Positions 32,777 to 46,357 of a stretch of 64,000 nt of DNA are shown one piece after another. Below the pieces are notes generated by a model that made no database searches, had not been told where the DNA came from, and was given only the letters and a program-made list of their open reading frames with translations. Each line of letters opens with the position of its first letter. Within the stretch, counting starts at the first letter, position 1. The translations under genes and the position numbers were made by a program. Source of the stretch: Pempheris klunzingeri (Eukaryota; Chordata; Actinopteri; Acropomatiformes; Pempheridae); NCBI RefSeq assembly GCF_042242105.1, contig NC_092020.1, positions 1,043,001 through 1,107,000 on the forward strand, in the 5' to 3' direction.

Positions 32777-35406
32777 TTAAGTATCCCTGATGAGCTTCGT
32801 CAGCTTCTGAATCTTTGTTTTGGTGGACATGTCCACATACTTGTCTCCGATGCTGACGATCATGCCGCCCAGGATCGAAGGATCAGACTGTGGAGAGGAC
32901 AAAACATTACTGCCGATTCACTCAACTCGTGTTAAGATCACAGTTACTTTAATCTAGATTAAGTCAAATCAACTGTAAAATGATCGTCTGCATGTTCCTG
33001 GGAACCTGCACTGACAGGGTACCTTTGTTTCCAGCTTGATAGTTTCACCCTTCTGCAGAAAGCCATTGAGAGCCACTTTCAGGTCAGCAAGACTCGCTGC
33101 ATCCAAAGGCTGAAATGGAGAAATATTCATTGGTTGATCATACAAAATATTTATAGTTAAAAGTGACTGATATGTAACAGGGACTGTTTTATTTATTAAT
33201 TCAAGTGTGGGAGATTTAAAAAGGCAGGATGTGTAGGAACATTCATATAATACATGTCTACCCATATCTATTTCATACCTGAGCAGTAATGACGCTGCAG
33301 ATGACCTCGCCACGGTGTGCACTCATCATCTTGCCAAAAGCAGTGATGACATCACCAGTTAGAGTAAGACGACCATTGTCAGCCAAAACATCTGCAAAAT
33401 AAAGAGCAGGGTACGTCTGAGTGAGATTCCCTTTTCTGTTTCTCTGAATTACCGCTGACAGCCTCGAGCCAAGAAACGTGATATGGTTAATAAATAAATA
33501 AATAAATAAATTGTGTACAGCACTCATTATGCATTACATCAGCTCAAGCATGAATATTGTCTGTGATTTCATTCAAGTGGTCTTACTGCGGAGATTCCAT
33601 TTAAATGTCAAATTAAGAAATATACACTAGTGTATTTAGACCATGATAAATATCAATACAGCACTCCTATGCAGGAGCTCCAATGCATTGTAGAGCGTAA
33701 CACTGTCATCTATCATCATTATTCGTATTTGAGGACATGTTTTCTATACAATTACAGTTGTCCTTGCAACGTGTGTTTCATATAAAACAAACAAACAAAA
33801 AAAACACTTCCACGCCGATTGTAAGACCACAGACTGAAAACGTAATCTAGCTGTACAATGCTAGTGTAGTCAATAGGTTTGACAGGTCTGTCAGCCCTTG
33901 TGACCTCCATAGAGGTCAAAGTGGTTGACACACAAGATACTAAAGGCCGCAGTTGATTTAAATTTTAGTGTGAGGCTATAAGCCGAAGAATCTTAAAAAG
34001 GACACAATCAAGATAAAGAATAAGTTAAAAAAAAATGTTTTTCTAAATTAAACTGCACAAGGTGCTTTTCTCTACTATGTTTCTTCTTTCTTTAGAAAAC
34101 ATGACCGCAACAGAAAAGGGTTTGTGTATGCCAGTCTGTATTTTCATTTCATTATGGCACTAACTAGAAAAATCAAATCTGTTTTCGGTGAGGGGACCCA
34201 GCTTGCCCAGAACACTGCATATCTAAGTGTACTTGTACTACTACACATCGCTTCTGAGAATAAACTTTAAAAAATTGTGATATCAAGCATGTTGCGTCCT
34301 ATGAGCAAACTTAAGAAAGTTCCAATCTTAAGCATGATCTTAACTTAGACAACTTTGTAGCGGAAAAATTCAAGTGTGCATAACCTGTGTGTTGGTTTCC
34401 ACCACGTTTATAAGCGAGAATGAGAAAAGCTCATAGCAGTAACGGGGCCACTTAGCCAGGGTCAGTGATCACTCACTGATGAGGTTGATGGTGATGGGTG
34501 AGACTTTAGCCTTTGAGAGTGCATCAGTGAAAGTCTGCTGCTTAATGCTGCGCTTTACATGAGGATTCATCACGATGCTGGAAATCTTGGGGTTCTTGAT
34601 CAGGGTCTGAAGAACAAGATGTCACAGAGGTTATGTACTAGAAGAAAGGCTGAAAGCAAACTTTGATGGCTTATATACACACACAGCACAAATATTAACA
34701 GATATTTTCATATAGATGATAAATTACCAACAATAATATTTTAATACAATGTTGAGGAAAACACATCTTCCAACATTAACTGACCTCTAAAGCATCAAAC
34801 TGCTAATCAGTGTCTTATTCTTTGACTTACAGAAACTTTTCCCAGCTCCTGCTCCACTTGGTCCAGCTTGTTCTGCTTACTGGCAGCTGAGAACAGAGCA
34901 GTGGCATAGCGGCCCTCCACCCCATACACCTGGATGGGAGGCTGTAAGGACAACATCCACAAATTAACCAGTCTGCGTCCATCTGTGTTACAATCCGCCT
35001 CGTTAGATAAACGGTTATGCTTCTGCAGTCTGGTGTTATTTACCTTGACCAGTTTTGCTGAAGGTCTGATCACAGACGAGCTGAACTGGCGGACCTAGAA
35101 AACGAAAAAAAAGCATAATCTCAGCACACAGAAACCACAACTTGAGCTGATGAACTTCTGGCACGCTTTGTACCATTTACGTTCCAGACGGCTAGCTTAT
35201 AGGCTAACATGTTAGCAGTCATTCAAGTGCAATGCGTCGTGTGACTTTGTTGGACATTTAGCATCGCCTCCTGGTCTCCAGAACGAATACAATATATTAG
35301 TCGTGCTTTTAGGTTAAAATAGTTTCGGTCACAACCATCATAAAATGATTAAAATCACCAAAATCATTGAATGCCTCACCTGCTGTCCTAGCATGAGTGC
35401 TGCCAT
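32777..35406 (-). CDS. atp5po: ATP synthase peripheral stalk subunit OSCP, mitochondrial
   Basis: Links the F1 head to the peripheral stalk of mitochondrial ATP synthase. Seven coding exons: 35380-35406, 35044-35094, 34831-34941, 34477-34606, 33279-33391, 33023-33109, 32777-32887; 630 nt, 209 aa (human 213), in frame. The N-terminus [20 protein letters not shown] is a mitochondrial presequence. Family signatures: [72 protein letters not shown], and the C-terminus [31 protein letters not shown]. It is divergent from ppp2ca, 1.6 kb apart. The human gene is on chromosome 21, so this is a fish-specific neighbourhood. Confidence 0.97.
35203..35216. repeat. GCTAACATGTTAGC palindrome near the atp5po start
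   Basis: Perfect 14-bp palindrome in atp5po intron 1, about 200 bp from the ATG; GCTAGC also lies at about 35190. Confidence 0.6.
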
Positions 35407-35441
35407 TTTCTCCTACAGCTGTCCAGAGTAGAATCAACGAC

Positions 35442-35452
35442 TGCGCATGTGC
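35442..35452. promoter_or_regulatory. NRF1-like site at atp5po
   Basis: TGCGCATGTGC, an NRF1 match with one changed base, 36 bp upstream of the atp5po ATG. NRF1 is a known regulator of respiratory-chain genes. Confidence 0.55.
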
Positions 35453-35476
35453 ATTTGAGAGGAAGTGAGAGGAACT

Positions 35477-35491
35477 GTGGGTAGTGTAGTC
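35477..35491 (-). promoter_or_regulatory. ZNF143/SBS-like motif at atp5po
   Basis: The minus strand reads ACTACACTACCCACA, close to ACTACAnnTCCCA with one or two changes, about 75 bp upstream of the ATG. Confidence 0.4.
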
Positions 35492-35499
35492 TTTACAGT

Positions 35500-36289
35500 G
35501 TTTTGACAGGTCGGGGAAACTGGGACTGTGATTGCTCATTTTCCAACTTTATAGAATGAACGTCCTTACTGACAAAACTACCTATCTTACTTTAACCACG
35601 TAACAAACAAGTATCCTGTCAGTTTTTACCTGCCTAGTGAAATTCAGACAGGTATAGTATTTGGTAGGGAACAATCAAAGTTCCCTCAGGACTTTGTGCT
35701 ATTTATCAAATGTTTGCATGCTAACTCATTAAACAAAGATGGTGAACATGGTAAAATTATACTTGCAACATTGTGCTTGGACTGAAAAGCTGTTGAAAGA
35801 AGAAGTTGAAAGTTCAAAGAAATGTTTGGTGGTACCAGTAGGTAATTAAGCTTTAATTAAAGATACATTTATTTATTTATTCATTTATTTGGCCACTTGA
35901 GAGCAAGGGAGCATCCACAACAAAGTGACAGACACACAATCAGGACATACTTTCACCTGAATATTCACTCACTTTTAGCTCTATTTTGGTCTCCATCAGC
36001 TCCTGGGAAACTAGGTAGCCTACAAGACTTTCTACACAAGCCAGTTAGTGTTTTCAGCGTGGCACACACACAGTCAGCGAAGCTTTTCTGATGAAAACAT
36101 CTGCCTGCTGCTGGAAATACTGGATAATAAATAAATTTATATTCTGTCAAAATGAAAACAATGAATTGACAGAGACTAAAAAGCTGTTGTGTGATAATTC
36201 TGTGTGGGTTTATCAAAAACACAAATGTCATTATGAATATAAAAAATACTCTTATTAAAGAAAGAAAAACAAATTTATTTTTATCTATA

Positions 36290-36324
<35 letters not shown>

Positions 36325-36840
36325 ACTCATCTAGCTAACTGCATGCTAGCTAACGCTAATTAGCTTCTAAACAGCTGTAATAAAAGTATTACACTTTAAT
36401 AGCTCGTGGTTCCACATCAGTAGACTGTTTATATATTACTACATTTTAGCTTGAGATGTAAAGGCTGAGCTAGTTAACGCTAACTAACCTGTGAATGTGT
36501 GGTTTTATTGTTAGTGATGTCAGCTGGTTAACTGATCAGCTGTCCTGACTTACTTCCAGCAGAGGACACATCTATCAGCAATTTCACCTTTTTAAATTAA
36601 ATAACACACCAGTAACAAGCTGGGGCAAAGATAAAATACAATAATGATGCTCAAATCTATTTAAAGCACCAAACAAACTGTCCATCACCACATACTGAGT
36701 GAGGTGTGTTGGTGCAGAGGACCAGAGCTGTGTGCTAACAGGTGACCTGACAGGTACAAGTCCATTATTCTCTACATCATGTGAACTAATGTGAACTAAA
36801 ACACTTTAGTCCTCATCAGGCTGCAGGGACGCAGGACGGC
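35500..36840. other. Intergenic, atp5po / ppp2ca divergent region
   Basis: AT-rich, with a (TA)n tract at 36292-36320 and a cluster of CTAGCTAAC/GCTAACGCTAA words at 36330-36360 and 36470-36490. Short open frames without domains; I see no gene. Confidence 0.65.
36292..36320. repeat. (TA)n microsatellite
   Basis: About 14 TA units. Confidence 0.95.
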
Positions 36841-36847
36841 TGACGCA

Positions 36848-36848
<1 letters not shown>

Positions 36849-36899
<51 letters not shown>
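36849..36899. repeat. (CA)n microsatellite in the ppp2ca promoter / 5' UTR
   Basis: About 25 CA units ending 108 bp upstream of the ppp2ca ATG. Confidence 0.95.
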
Positions 36900-36902
<3 letters not shown>

Positions 36903-37006
36903 GGAGCTGACCGGAGAGCTTGGAGCAGAAACGAAACGGAACGACGAGAGGTTTTCTTGAGGATCTTTACAGCTGGTCGGCTCGCTAGCTGACCGCCAAA
37001 CCAGGC

Positions 37007-39186
<2,180 letters not shown>

Positions 39187-39824
39187 AGATCACTGGTGAG
39201 GAGGCTACACAGAGACAAGAAGAACCATTCATAACCCCATGGACCAAAAAAAGTGTGCCATACTCACAATGAAATGGAAACTACCACATCTATTTAAAGA
39301 CCACCATCCTTTCAACTTTTACTCTCTGTGCATGACGTTTTTATTGCTAGAAATGATTGCTACTATGAACAATACCGTTACAAAACCTGCTGGTTTGTCA
39401 GGAAACTAACGCTGAGAATAAGGATTAAATGTAAGTGATCTTTGTGTTGATGACGACCAGTGTGTGTTGCCATATACAGTATGTAAGCTGCATCTTTCAT
39501 TTGGCATGGCCACAAATCAAAGGTTGCAGTAAATATGATGTGAACTCTTCTTCTTTTTTTTTTTGTAACTGAAGCGCAGCAGTTTATTTAGTGAAGTGAG
39601 ATGACTAGGGCTAGGCGTCGGAAATGACTCTGTTCTCTTTGCACTTTTGTATTTGATTTTTATCACATGGCACTGACACACAATGTTCTTTTTTATAACC
39701 TGTTTTAGTGTAAGTAGCTCTCTCTCTGCTCTGCTGTCTCTTATGGGGTTTAATGTAAATCATTTAACTACAAACATCAGTTGTAAAAGAAATAACTTAA
39801 TGTTTTGCAGCCGCAGCTATATGA

Positions 39825-39830
39825 AATAAA
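39825..39830 (+). terminator. ppp2ca: Poly(A) signal of ppp2ca
   Basis: AATAAA about 640 bp past the stop codon. Confidence 0.7.
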
Positions 39831-39849
39831 GACTGAAGTTGCTTCGTCA

Positions 39850-40430
39850 TTTATTCCCTTCAGGTTCAGTTTGTGGCATTGTTCCCTCTCACCGGTCACC
39901 ACTAGATGGAAACACACACCCAAAAACTAATGATGACCAACTCAGATCTGATCATCAACATAATGATAAGCTTTATTTATTCTATGATTTTATTTTACTT
40001 CACTACTGGTGTTTGGTAATCATGATTTTGAAACACGAAAGGGATGAGACTGCTGGTTTGCAGTTTTAGTTTCTGTTCCTCATGTATTTTTTTGTTTTTC
40101 CTGCATGAATCAAAGAATGTTTCATTTGTTTTAAGGTGCATTTTTTAATTTTTTTATAAGACATTAACGTGAGGATGGTGCACATTGAGTTGTGTGTGTG
40201 TGGAAATCCAAAGTTTTGCCAGTTAATGATTTACTGACAGTGAATCAAAAGGGCAAAAATGTCAGAGCATAAACGGAAGTTGTGCTCAGCTCCATCCTAA
40301 AAATAAAAGCCTCGTTTACAGGGCGAAGTGCAATGAAACTCAATTTGTCTCTTCACACGTTTATTTACATTCTTATAATTTTTATAGGATGGTGCAAACT
40401 CAGCATATGCTTCCCGAACATTATCTATCG
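39850..40430. other. Intergenic, ppp2ca to sfxn1
   Basis: AT-rich, no gene seen. A CTCF-like core (CACCACTAGATGGAAA, about 39897-39912) lies just past the ppp2ca poly(A) site. Confidence 0.6.
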
Positions 40431-40469
40431 GTCACCTGTCATTACAGCCCGAGTCTTATCCAATGTGAG

Positions 40470-40620
40470 TCGCCGTCCTGAGGCAGGACTTTTATTTTGC
40501 CGGACGCTGGTTGCAGCCCCCCCGTGTGCTCCGTGGCTGCACTGACGCTGCCGCATGCAGAATTAGCTGGCTGCAGCCTTTCAGGGACACCTCTCGCGGA
40601 CCGCCGGAGCCCACAGTGCA
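40470..40620 (+). other. sfxn1: Noncoding first exon of sfxn1
   Basis: GC-rich block ending at the donor AGTGCA|GTAAGT (exon end 40620), joining to the acceptor CCCCCAG|ATAAACATGG at 42364. The 5' limit is a guess. Confidence 0.6.
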
Positions 40621-42369
40621 GTAAGTAACCTGTCTCTACCTTTAATAAGACATCCATCAGGACGGCGACATGGAAAAGAGCAGCGCGCGCTCAGTGTGTG
40701 TGCCATCGGGCTCAGTGTCAGAGGACGCGTTCGGCTCCTGGAGAAGCCTGCTGGGTGTGTGGATGTGGCAGGCTGATACTAGTTGAATCTGGGGCGCACA
40801 GCTGGACAGTCACCGGGTGGACAGATGCCGTGCTGATTAGTCGTTTTAAACAGATACCTTGGCTTTTTTGTCTTGTGTAGTTCAGGTTCGATCCCTTTGT
40901 TCGGATGCACAAACACCTCCAGTCACAGTCCAGATCTGACTGGTCTTGGTCGGGCTGAACAATTAACCGTGTCCTCACTGTCACTGAGCGTGTGATCAGA
41001 GGGAGAACTGAGCTCCCTCCAGCACAGCACATGTCACATTCTGGGGAAAGGAAGGTTTAGATATCTGCTGTGAGAATGTTTGATGTGTGTGATTGTGAGG
41101 AGATGTTGTGAATTGCAGGTTAATGTGTAGCCACACAGGCCGCCTTTGATTGGCTGAGAGTGGAGGACAGAAGCAGCAGAGGGTTTCTAGATCAGAGGCC
41201 GAGTCAGTCCAAAGTTCAGTCCTGTGATATCACATTGATCAGAGATGATCATATATTAATGCTATTAACAGGGGGCAGACAGCAGGAAGTGCCCTGCACC
41301 GTTCAAACCAGCTCACACAGTCACTTAGTGTTTTATTGGATAAGGGGCTGTGTTGTTGTCATCTCGTGAGAACCCCATGGAGTTTAATTCAATTTAAAGA
41401 GACAGCACGTCTCCTGCACGACACAGCCGCCAGCAAACAAGAGACTTTTGTGTTTTCTTGTCAATCCAGCAGCCATCTTTGGTGCAGTTTCAGGTGGAGT
41501 TTAATCCTGCTGCTGCTGCAGATCTTTGCAAAGCCTTGCTGCACTTCGGTTGTTCCCCCGGTTGTTCATGTGGAGCACAGAGCAAATGGTTAAAAACCAG
41601 ATCAGACTGGGTTGTGTGGAGGAAAGAGCATGCTGCAAGCACATCCACCAAGCTGATGTTTTTGACAGGGCAGTGGCTATTCAGTGCAGGCCAGTCTCAT
41701 CTGGTTTGGGGTTATGAAAGCAGACATGCACAAAGTTTGAATGAAATCTCAGGAATGGTGATGATAACAAAGCCCAAATCTTGCATAACCTACTGAGCTG
41801 TCCTACCACCTCCCTATTGCTGGTTGATAAAAAATGATAACAACTGTGTTAAGCCATTCACAGTTGTTCACAACGCACATGCACGGGGGCTTTGTCACTT
41901 TCCAAGAGCTGCTTTTCAGCCACAGTTTGAGTGGGACTGGGGGGGGGGGTTGTTGGTGTGTGCCCATAATAGAGCTTTGCAATTTAGTGCTTCACAACCC
42001 CTGTGTCGGGTCAGCCATCACCATAGCAACATTATGCTGAACAAGCAGCATGGCGATCCAGACGGGGGGGCTTTATTTTCATGAGTCCTCCTTCGCTGAC
42101 TTGTGTCTGCTAAAAGGAGACAAGAAGTGAAGGCTGTAGCTCCTGGGGTCAGTGCTGGAGCACGGCTGGGAGTCCTGCTACAATATCCGTCAGTATCGGC
42201 CCAAAACAAATCAGTTCTGAAACACGGTTGTTCCAGAGAACAAACCCTCAGACACGAATGCTCCAGTACAGCTTTAATTCAGCACGTCTCACTCCTTGAA
42301 GTCCTTGAACCTCAAAGCATCACTCCTACATACATGATACTCTAACGTTCTCTCGTCCCCCAGATAAAC

Positions 42370-45136
42370 ATGGCAGCAGAGCTATCCACTTCCATAAACA
42401 TCAAGGAGCCTCGGTGGGACCAGAGCACATTTGTAGGTCGGGCTAAACATTTCTTCACCGTCACAGACCCCAGGAACATCCTCCTCACCAACGAACAACT
42501 AGCTCATGCACACAAAATCATCACTGACTACAGGTAAAGCAGGCCACCAGTAACAGGGTGTAAATCTGGTGCTGTTATGAGATGAGTTTGCTTTAAATGT
42601 GCATTTTCTGTCTCTTAGGCAAGGTGTAGTCACTCCAGGACTGACAGAAGACGAACTGTGGAGAGCCAAATATATTTTTGACTCGGCTTTCCATCCCGAC
42701 ACCGGGGAGAAGATGATCCTAATTGGTCGCATGTCAGCGCAGGTTCCAATGAACATGACGATCACTGGATGCATGATGACATTTTACAAGTAAGATCCTG
42801 CAGGATGTTACTTTCAGACTGTTGCACTCCAGCTTATAGATTTAACTCTACAAACTGTTAATCTCACCACGACAAGCCTTTTTCATAGGAGACAAGTGAC
42901 AGTAAGAAAAGCACAGGTGTAAATAATAAAATGCTAAAACTAAAAGCTTCAGCTGTACAGTAAAGGTGATACAGTTCACACTAAATGCTCTTGCTTATGA
43001 CTCAACACTTATTAATCTTGCAGGACAACTCCAGCTGTGTTGTTCTGGCAGTGGATCAATCAGTCTTTCAACGCAATAGTCAATTACACCAACAGGAGCG
43101 GTGATGCTCCAATCACAGTCAGGTAAGAGACGGACGTGTTTGACACCGGCACTGGCTCATATTAACCCTTTTTAATTCAACAGTTTTTGTGTGGACAGTT
43201 TTTTTTTTGCGTGATGTGACCGGTGACTCTTCTGTTTGCAGTCAGCTTGGCACAGCTTATGTGTCTGCCACCACAGGGGCAGTTGCCACCGCTCTAGGAC
43301 TAAATGCACTAACAAAGGTATCAGTTCATCTAACCCCATCCTACATCTCATTTTTAATGTATCGACCTCAGCCGCATGGGTGTGCTGGCATGAAGTTAGC
43401 CACGCACAAATAGTCTCTTTGTCGTAGAGGAGCCGTGCTATTCACAGGGTCAAGCTCTGGTTTCGGCATGTCGTCCTGCCAGCTTTGATAGTGGCTTTGT
43501 GTTACACATCCTGATTTAGGGTAGAAAAGCCTACACGTATAGCATCTGAAATATAACCAGTGGTCTGACAGGTTGAATTGGTTGTGCTATGAGCGTACAG
43601 CACAGCCAAGTGATTAATTTCTTCCCTCGTGTTTTTATGCCTCCTCTCTCCTGCTGTAGCACATCTCACCCCTGATTGGACGGTTTGTTCCTTTTGCTGC
43701 TGTAGCTGCTGCTAACTGTATCAACATCCCACTGATGAGGCAAAGGTGAGGAGGACACGCAGCAAAGTGCATCATCGTCTTTAAGCATGTCGACATTTGT
43801 GTTACATAATGGCTATGACCTTGTGAAGACACAAAACTACTGTCTGTGGAAACAGAGGTTTTAAGGCCGTTCCTCTCCCTCGTTCTAATAAAAGGTCAGC
43901 TGCATTCCTCTGATCTTCTTTGCTCCTTGACTTCAGAGAACTTCAACACGGCATCCCTGTAACAGATGAGAATGACAACCGGTTAGGAGAGTCGACGAAA
44001 GCTGCGCAGCAGGCGATCTCTCAGGTCGTGGTCTCCAGAATCCTCATGGCCTCTCCGGGAATGGGTATGAATATCTTCATCATCACCCCAATTAGACACC
44101 CGCTGTGGGGTTTGTTAACTCCTCTCTGGCAGCTCGTGTCACCTTTTTAATCATTCTGAAATCAAAATACAAGTTTAAAATCACCAACTTGTGTTTTTTT
44201 AATTTGAAAATGCCTTGTGCAGTGACATTTTATTTATGTCTCCTCAGCTATCCCTCCGTTTTTAATGAACCACTTGGAAAAGAAGGCCTTTCTGAAGGTA
44301 GGCACATGTCTGAATCACTTTAGGGCACAAACTACAGTACACAGGGCTGCATTTCCTGCACTAACCTCCTCAACACCAACTTCATCGCAGATTTAAAACA
44401 CCGTGAGGGTTTGAGCTAAACAGTGGGAACCTCATGTTCCACGCTGTGTCTGCCACTCGGTTTTCTTTTAGTAATCACACATCAGAGGAATGAAAAGCAC
44501 TGAGGACATGAGGCCACTCTAGTATGGGAATTCACCACTGCTTTTGTGCCCCTCATTCGTTTTTCTGCCTGGTCTTTTCAGAAGTTCCCATGGATGAGTG
44601 CACCTATTCAAGTCAGCTTGGTGGGATTCTGGTGAGTTGTCAGAGATCGTCCACCTGATAAGCAGCCATGTGAAATTCCATTGAAATTTCAACCTAATTT
44701 CATGAAATAAAATGTCAGTTCTCCCGAAATGTCAGTAATCCTTTACGTCACTTTAAATGTTGCCATTCAAGTATCCCAGGAGGAATGTGCTCACAAGATT
44801 TGTTAGTTCCCCAGATAATATCTCTCAGCCCATCTCACTGTGATGTGGTGCCTGGCTTTATGGTGGTTCAGGGTTCAGTAATTCAGCGACACAACAGTAA
44901 AGCAGCTGTGGTCCTCGGCAAGCAGGATTCTTACAACATCCTCAGTAATTTAAACTAACATGTCACAACCTGTCCCTGAAAACTTATCCACACATCCTCC
45001 TACGTGTGTCACTGGTTTTTCCTGGCTCTGCTTTGCTTCTCGTGATCTCAGAATGACTTGTAAAAATACTGTGTAACATTCCTGTAGTTCGGCTCAAATG
45101 ACTCAACAGTGATTTGAGCAGCACATCCTGCCAACT

Positions 45137-45214
<78 letters not shown>

Positions 45215-46357
45215 CACAGGGTGTAATGATTTACAAAGTGATGCTGTGTGTGTGTGTGTTTTCGGCTGTTTTTGAATTGGATCGCTGTGAAATTTGTCAC
45301 ACATTAATGTCCCCATGTGTGTGAATGATAATAACTTTGTTGACACCTGATGTTGTACCATCATCAGTTCATATTTACATTTGTGGCTTATGACCAAATA
45401 CCTGCTAAACTAGTGGCCTTCCCATCTGCCTCGGCTCTAATTTGTATTAAGTGCTCATTTTCAAACTTAGAAGGTGAACATGGTAAAAAAAACTACCACC
45501 TGCTAAACATCAGCATTCTGATCCTGTCAATTTAAGCATGTCGGCTCAAAGAACCACAAATGTTCCCGAAAATGTAGTATATTTAAGGATTACCTGCATG
45601 GTGTCCATTAATTCCCAATAATGGACACCCTGAGGGACATTATTCCACATACATCCTTCAGACACTGAAGGAGCAGTTAATGAGCTAACGTGAGCTTGGT
45701 GAGGTGCTACAGCAAACTGTAAACAGAGGCTGTGACTGCGTCCCTGTTGCCATGGGTACTCCAGCCAGCGTATTAATTTAGAGCGGTGAAGAGGCGGTTT
45801 GACCGGAACTACTTAATAGTCCATTATCATTTTCTAACGGACACCCAGCAGCCAATCAGAATCGAGTATTCACACAGACCACAGTGTAACTCAATATATA
45901 CAGTACATTACAATAATAGTAGTACTACTACTACTACTACTAATAATAATAATAATAATAAGCTGTTGTGACCACACAGTTGGTTTTACCGTCACTCTTG
46001 ACATCCAAACAGGAAGTCCTGGACTATGTGTCTCATAGATCTGTTTCTTTTACAGCCTGGTGTTTGCCACTCCGCTGTGCTGTGCGTTGTTCCCTCAGAA
46101 GAGGTGAGTGAACGTCAAAACCTTGAGATAATGGTAGCAGGCTTGTCACGGCCACAGGACTTTGTCCGCAGTTCGTATGATTCTTTTCTGCCTGAAAAGT
46201 TGCATAATCTGCCTGTGGTATATGTGTTTGACCCATTAACCCTCCCTCCCCCTGATCTAGCTCTATATCGGTCAGCCGTTTGGAGCCAGAGCTGCAGGAG
46301 AAAATCCGGGCCAACCACCCAGGAGTGGAGAGGGTCTACTTCAACAAAGGGCTATGA
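42370..46357 (+). CDS. sfxn1: Sideroflexin-1, mitochondrial serine transporter
   Basis: Multi-pass inner-membrane carrier that brings serine into mitochondria for one-carbon metabolism. Ten coding exons: 42370-42533, 42619-42789, 43024-43122, 43242-43317, 43660-43745, 43937-44064, 44248-44297, 44582-44631, 46056-46103, 46261-46357; 969 nt, 322 aa as in human, in frame. Landmarks: [93 protein letters not shown], and the C-terminus [10 protein letters not shown]. The ATG follows the acceptor by 6 bases. Human SFXN1 is at 5q35.2, like NSD1. The 3' UTR appears long (about 2.65 kb). Confidence 0.98.
45140..45210. repeat. Interrupted (CA)n microsatellite in sfxn1 intron 8
   Basis: Two CA tracts separated by GAGCA, with a short GT tract further right at about 45246. 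Confidence 0.93.
45595..45900. mobile_element. DNA-transposon remnant with a perfect terminal palindrome
   Basis: Starts with GGTGTCCATTA, 8-nt spacer, TAATGGACACC (45600-45629, perfect 11-bp arms). A related, imperfect pair TCCATTA...TAACGGACACC lies at about 45821-45849, and AGCCAATCAGAATCGAGTAT follows. The latter string is familiar from teleost PIF/Harbinger- or ISL2EU-type elements, but the family name is from memory. No coding frame. It lies in sfxn1 intron 8. Confidence 0.5.
45908..45962. repeat. (TAC)n(TAA)n triplet repeat
   Basis: ACTACTACT... turning into AATAATAAT..., at the right edge of the transposon remnant. Confidence 0.9.

Noticed and set aside
33700-33760. Possible C/D-box snoRNA in atp5po intron 4
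   Set aside because: The minus strand has ATGATGA, but no CTGA box at a fitting distance and no terminal stem.
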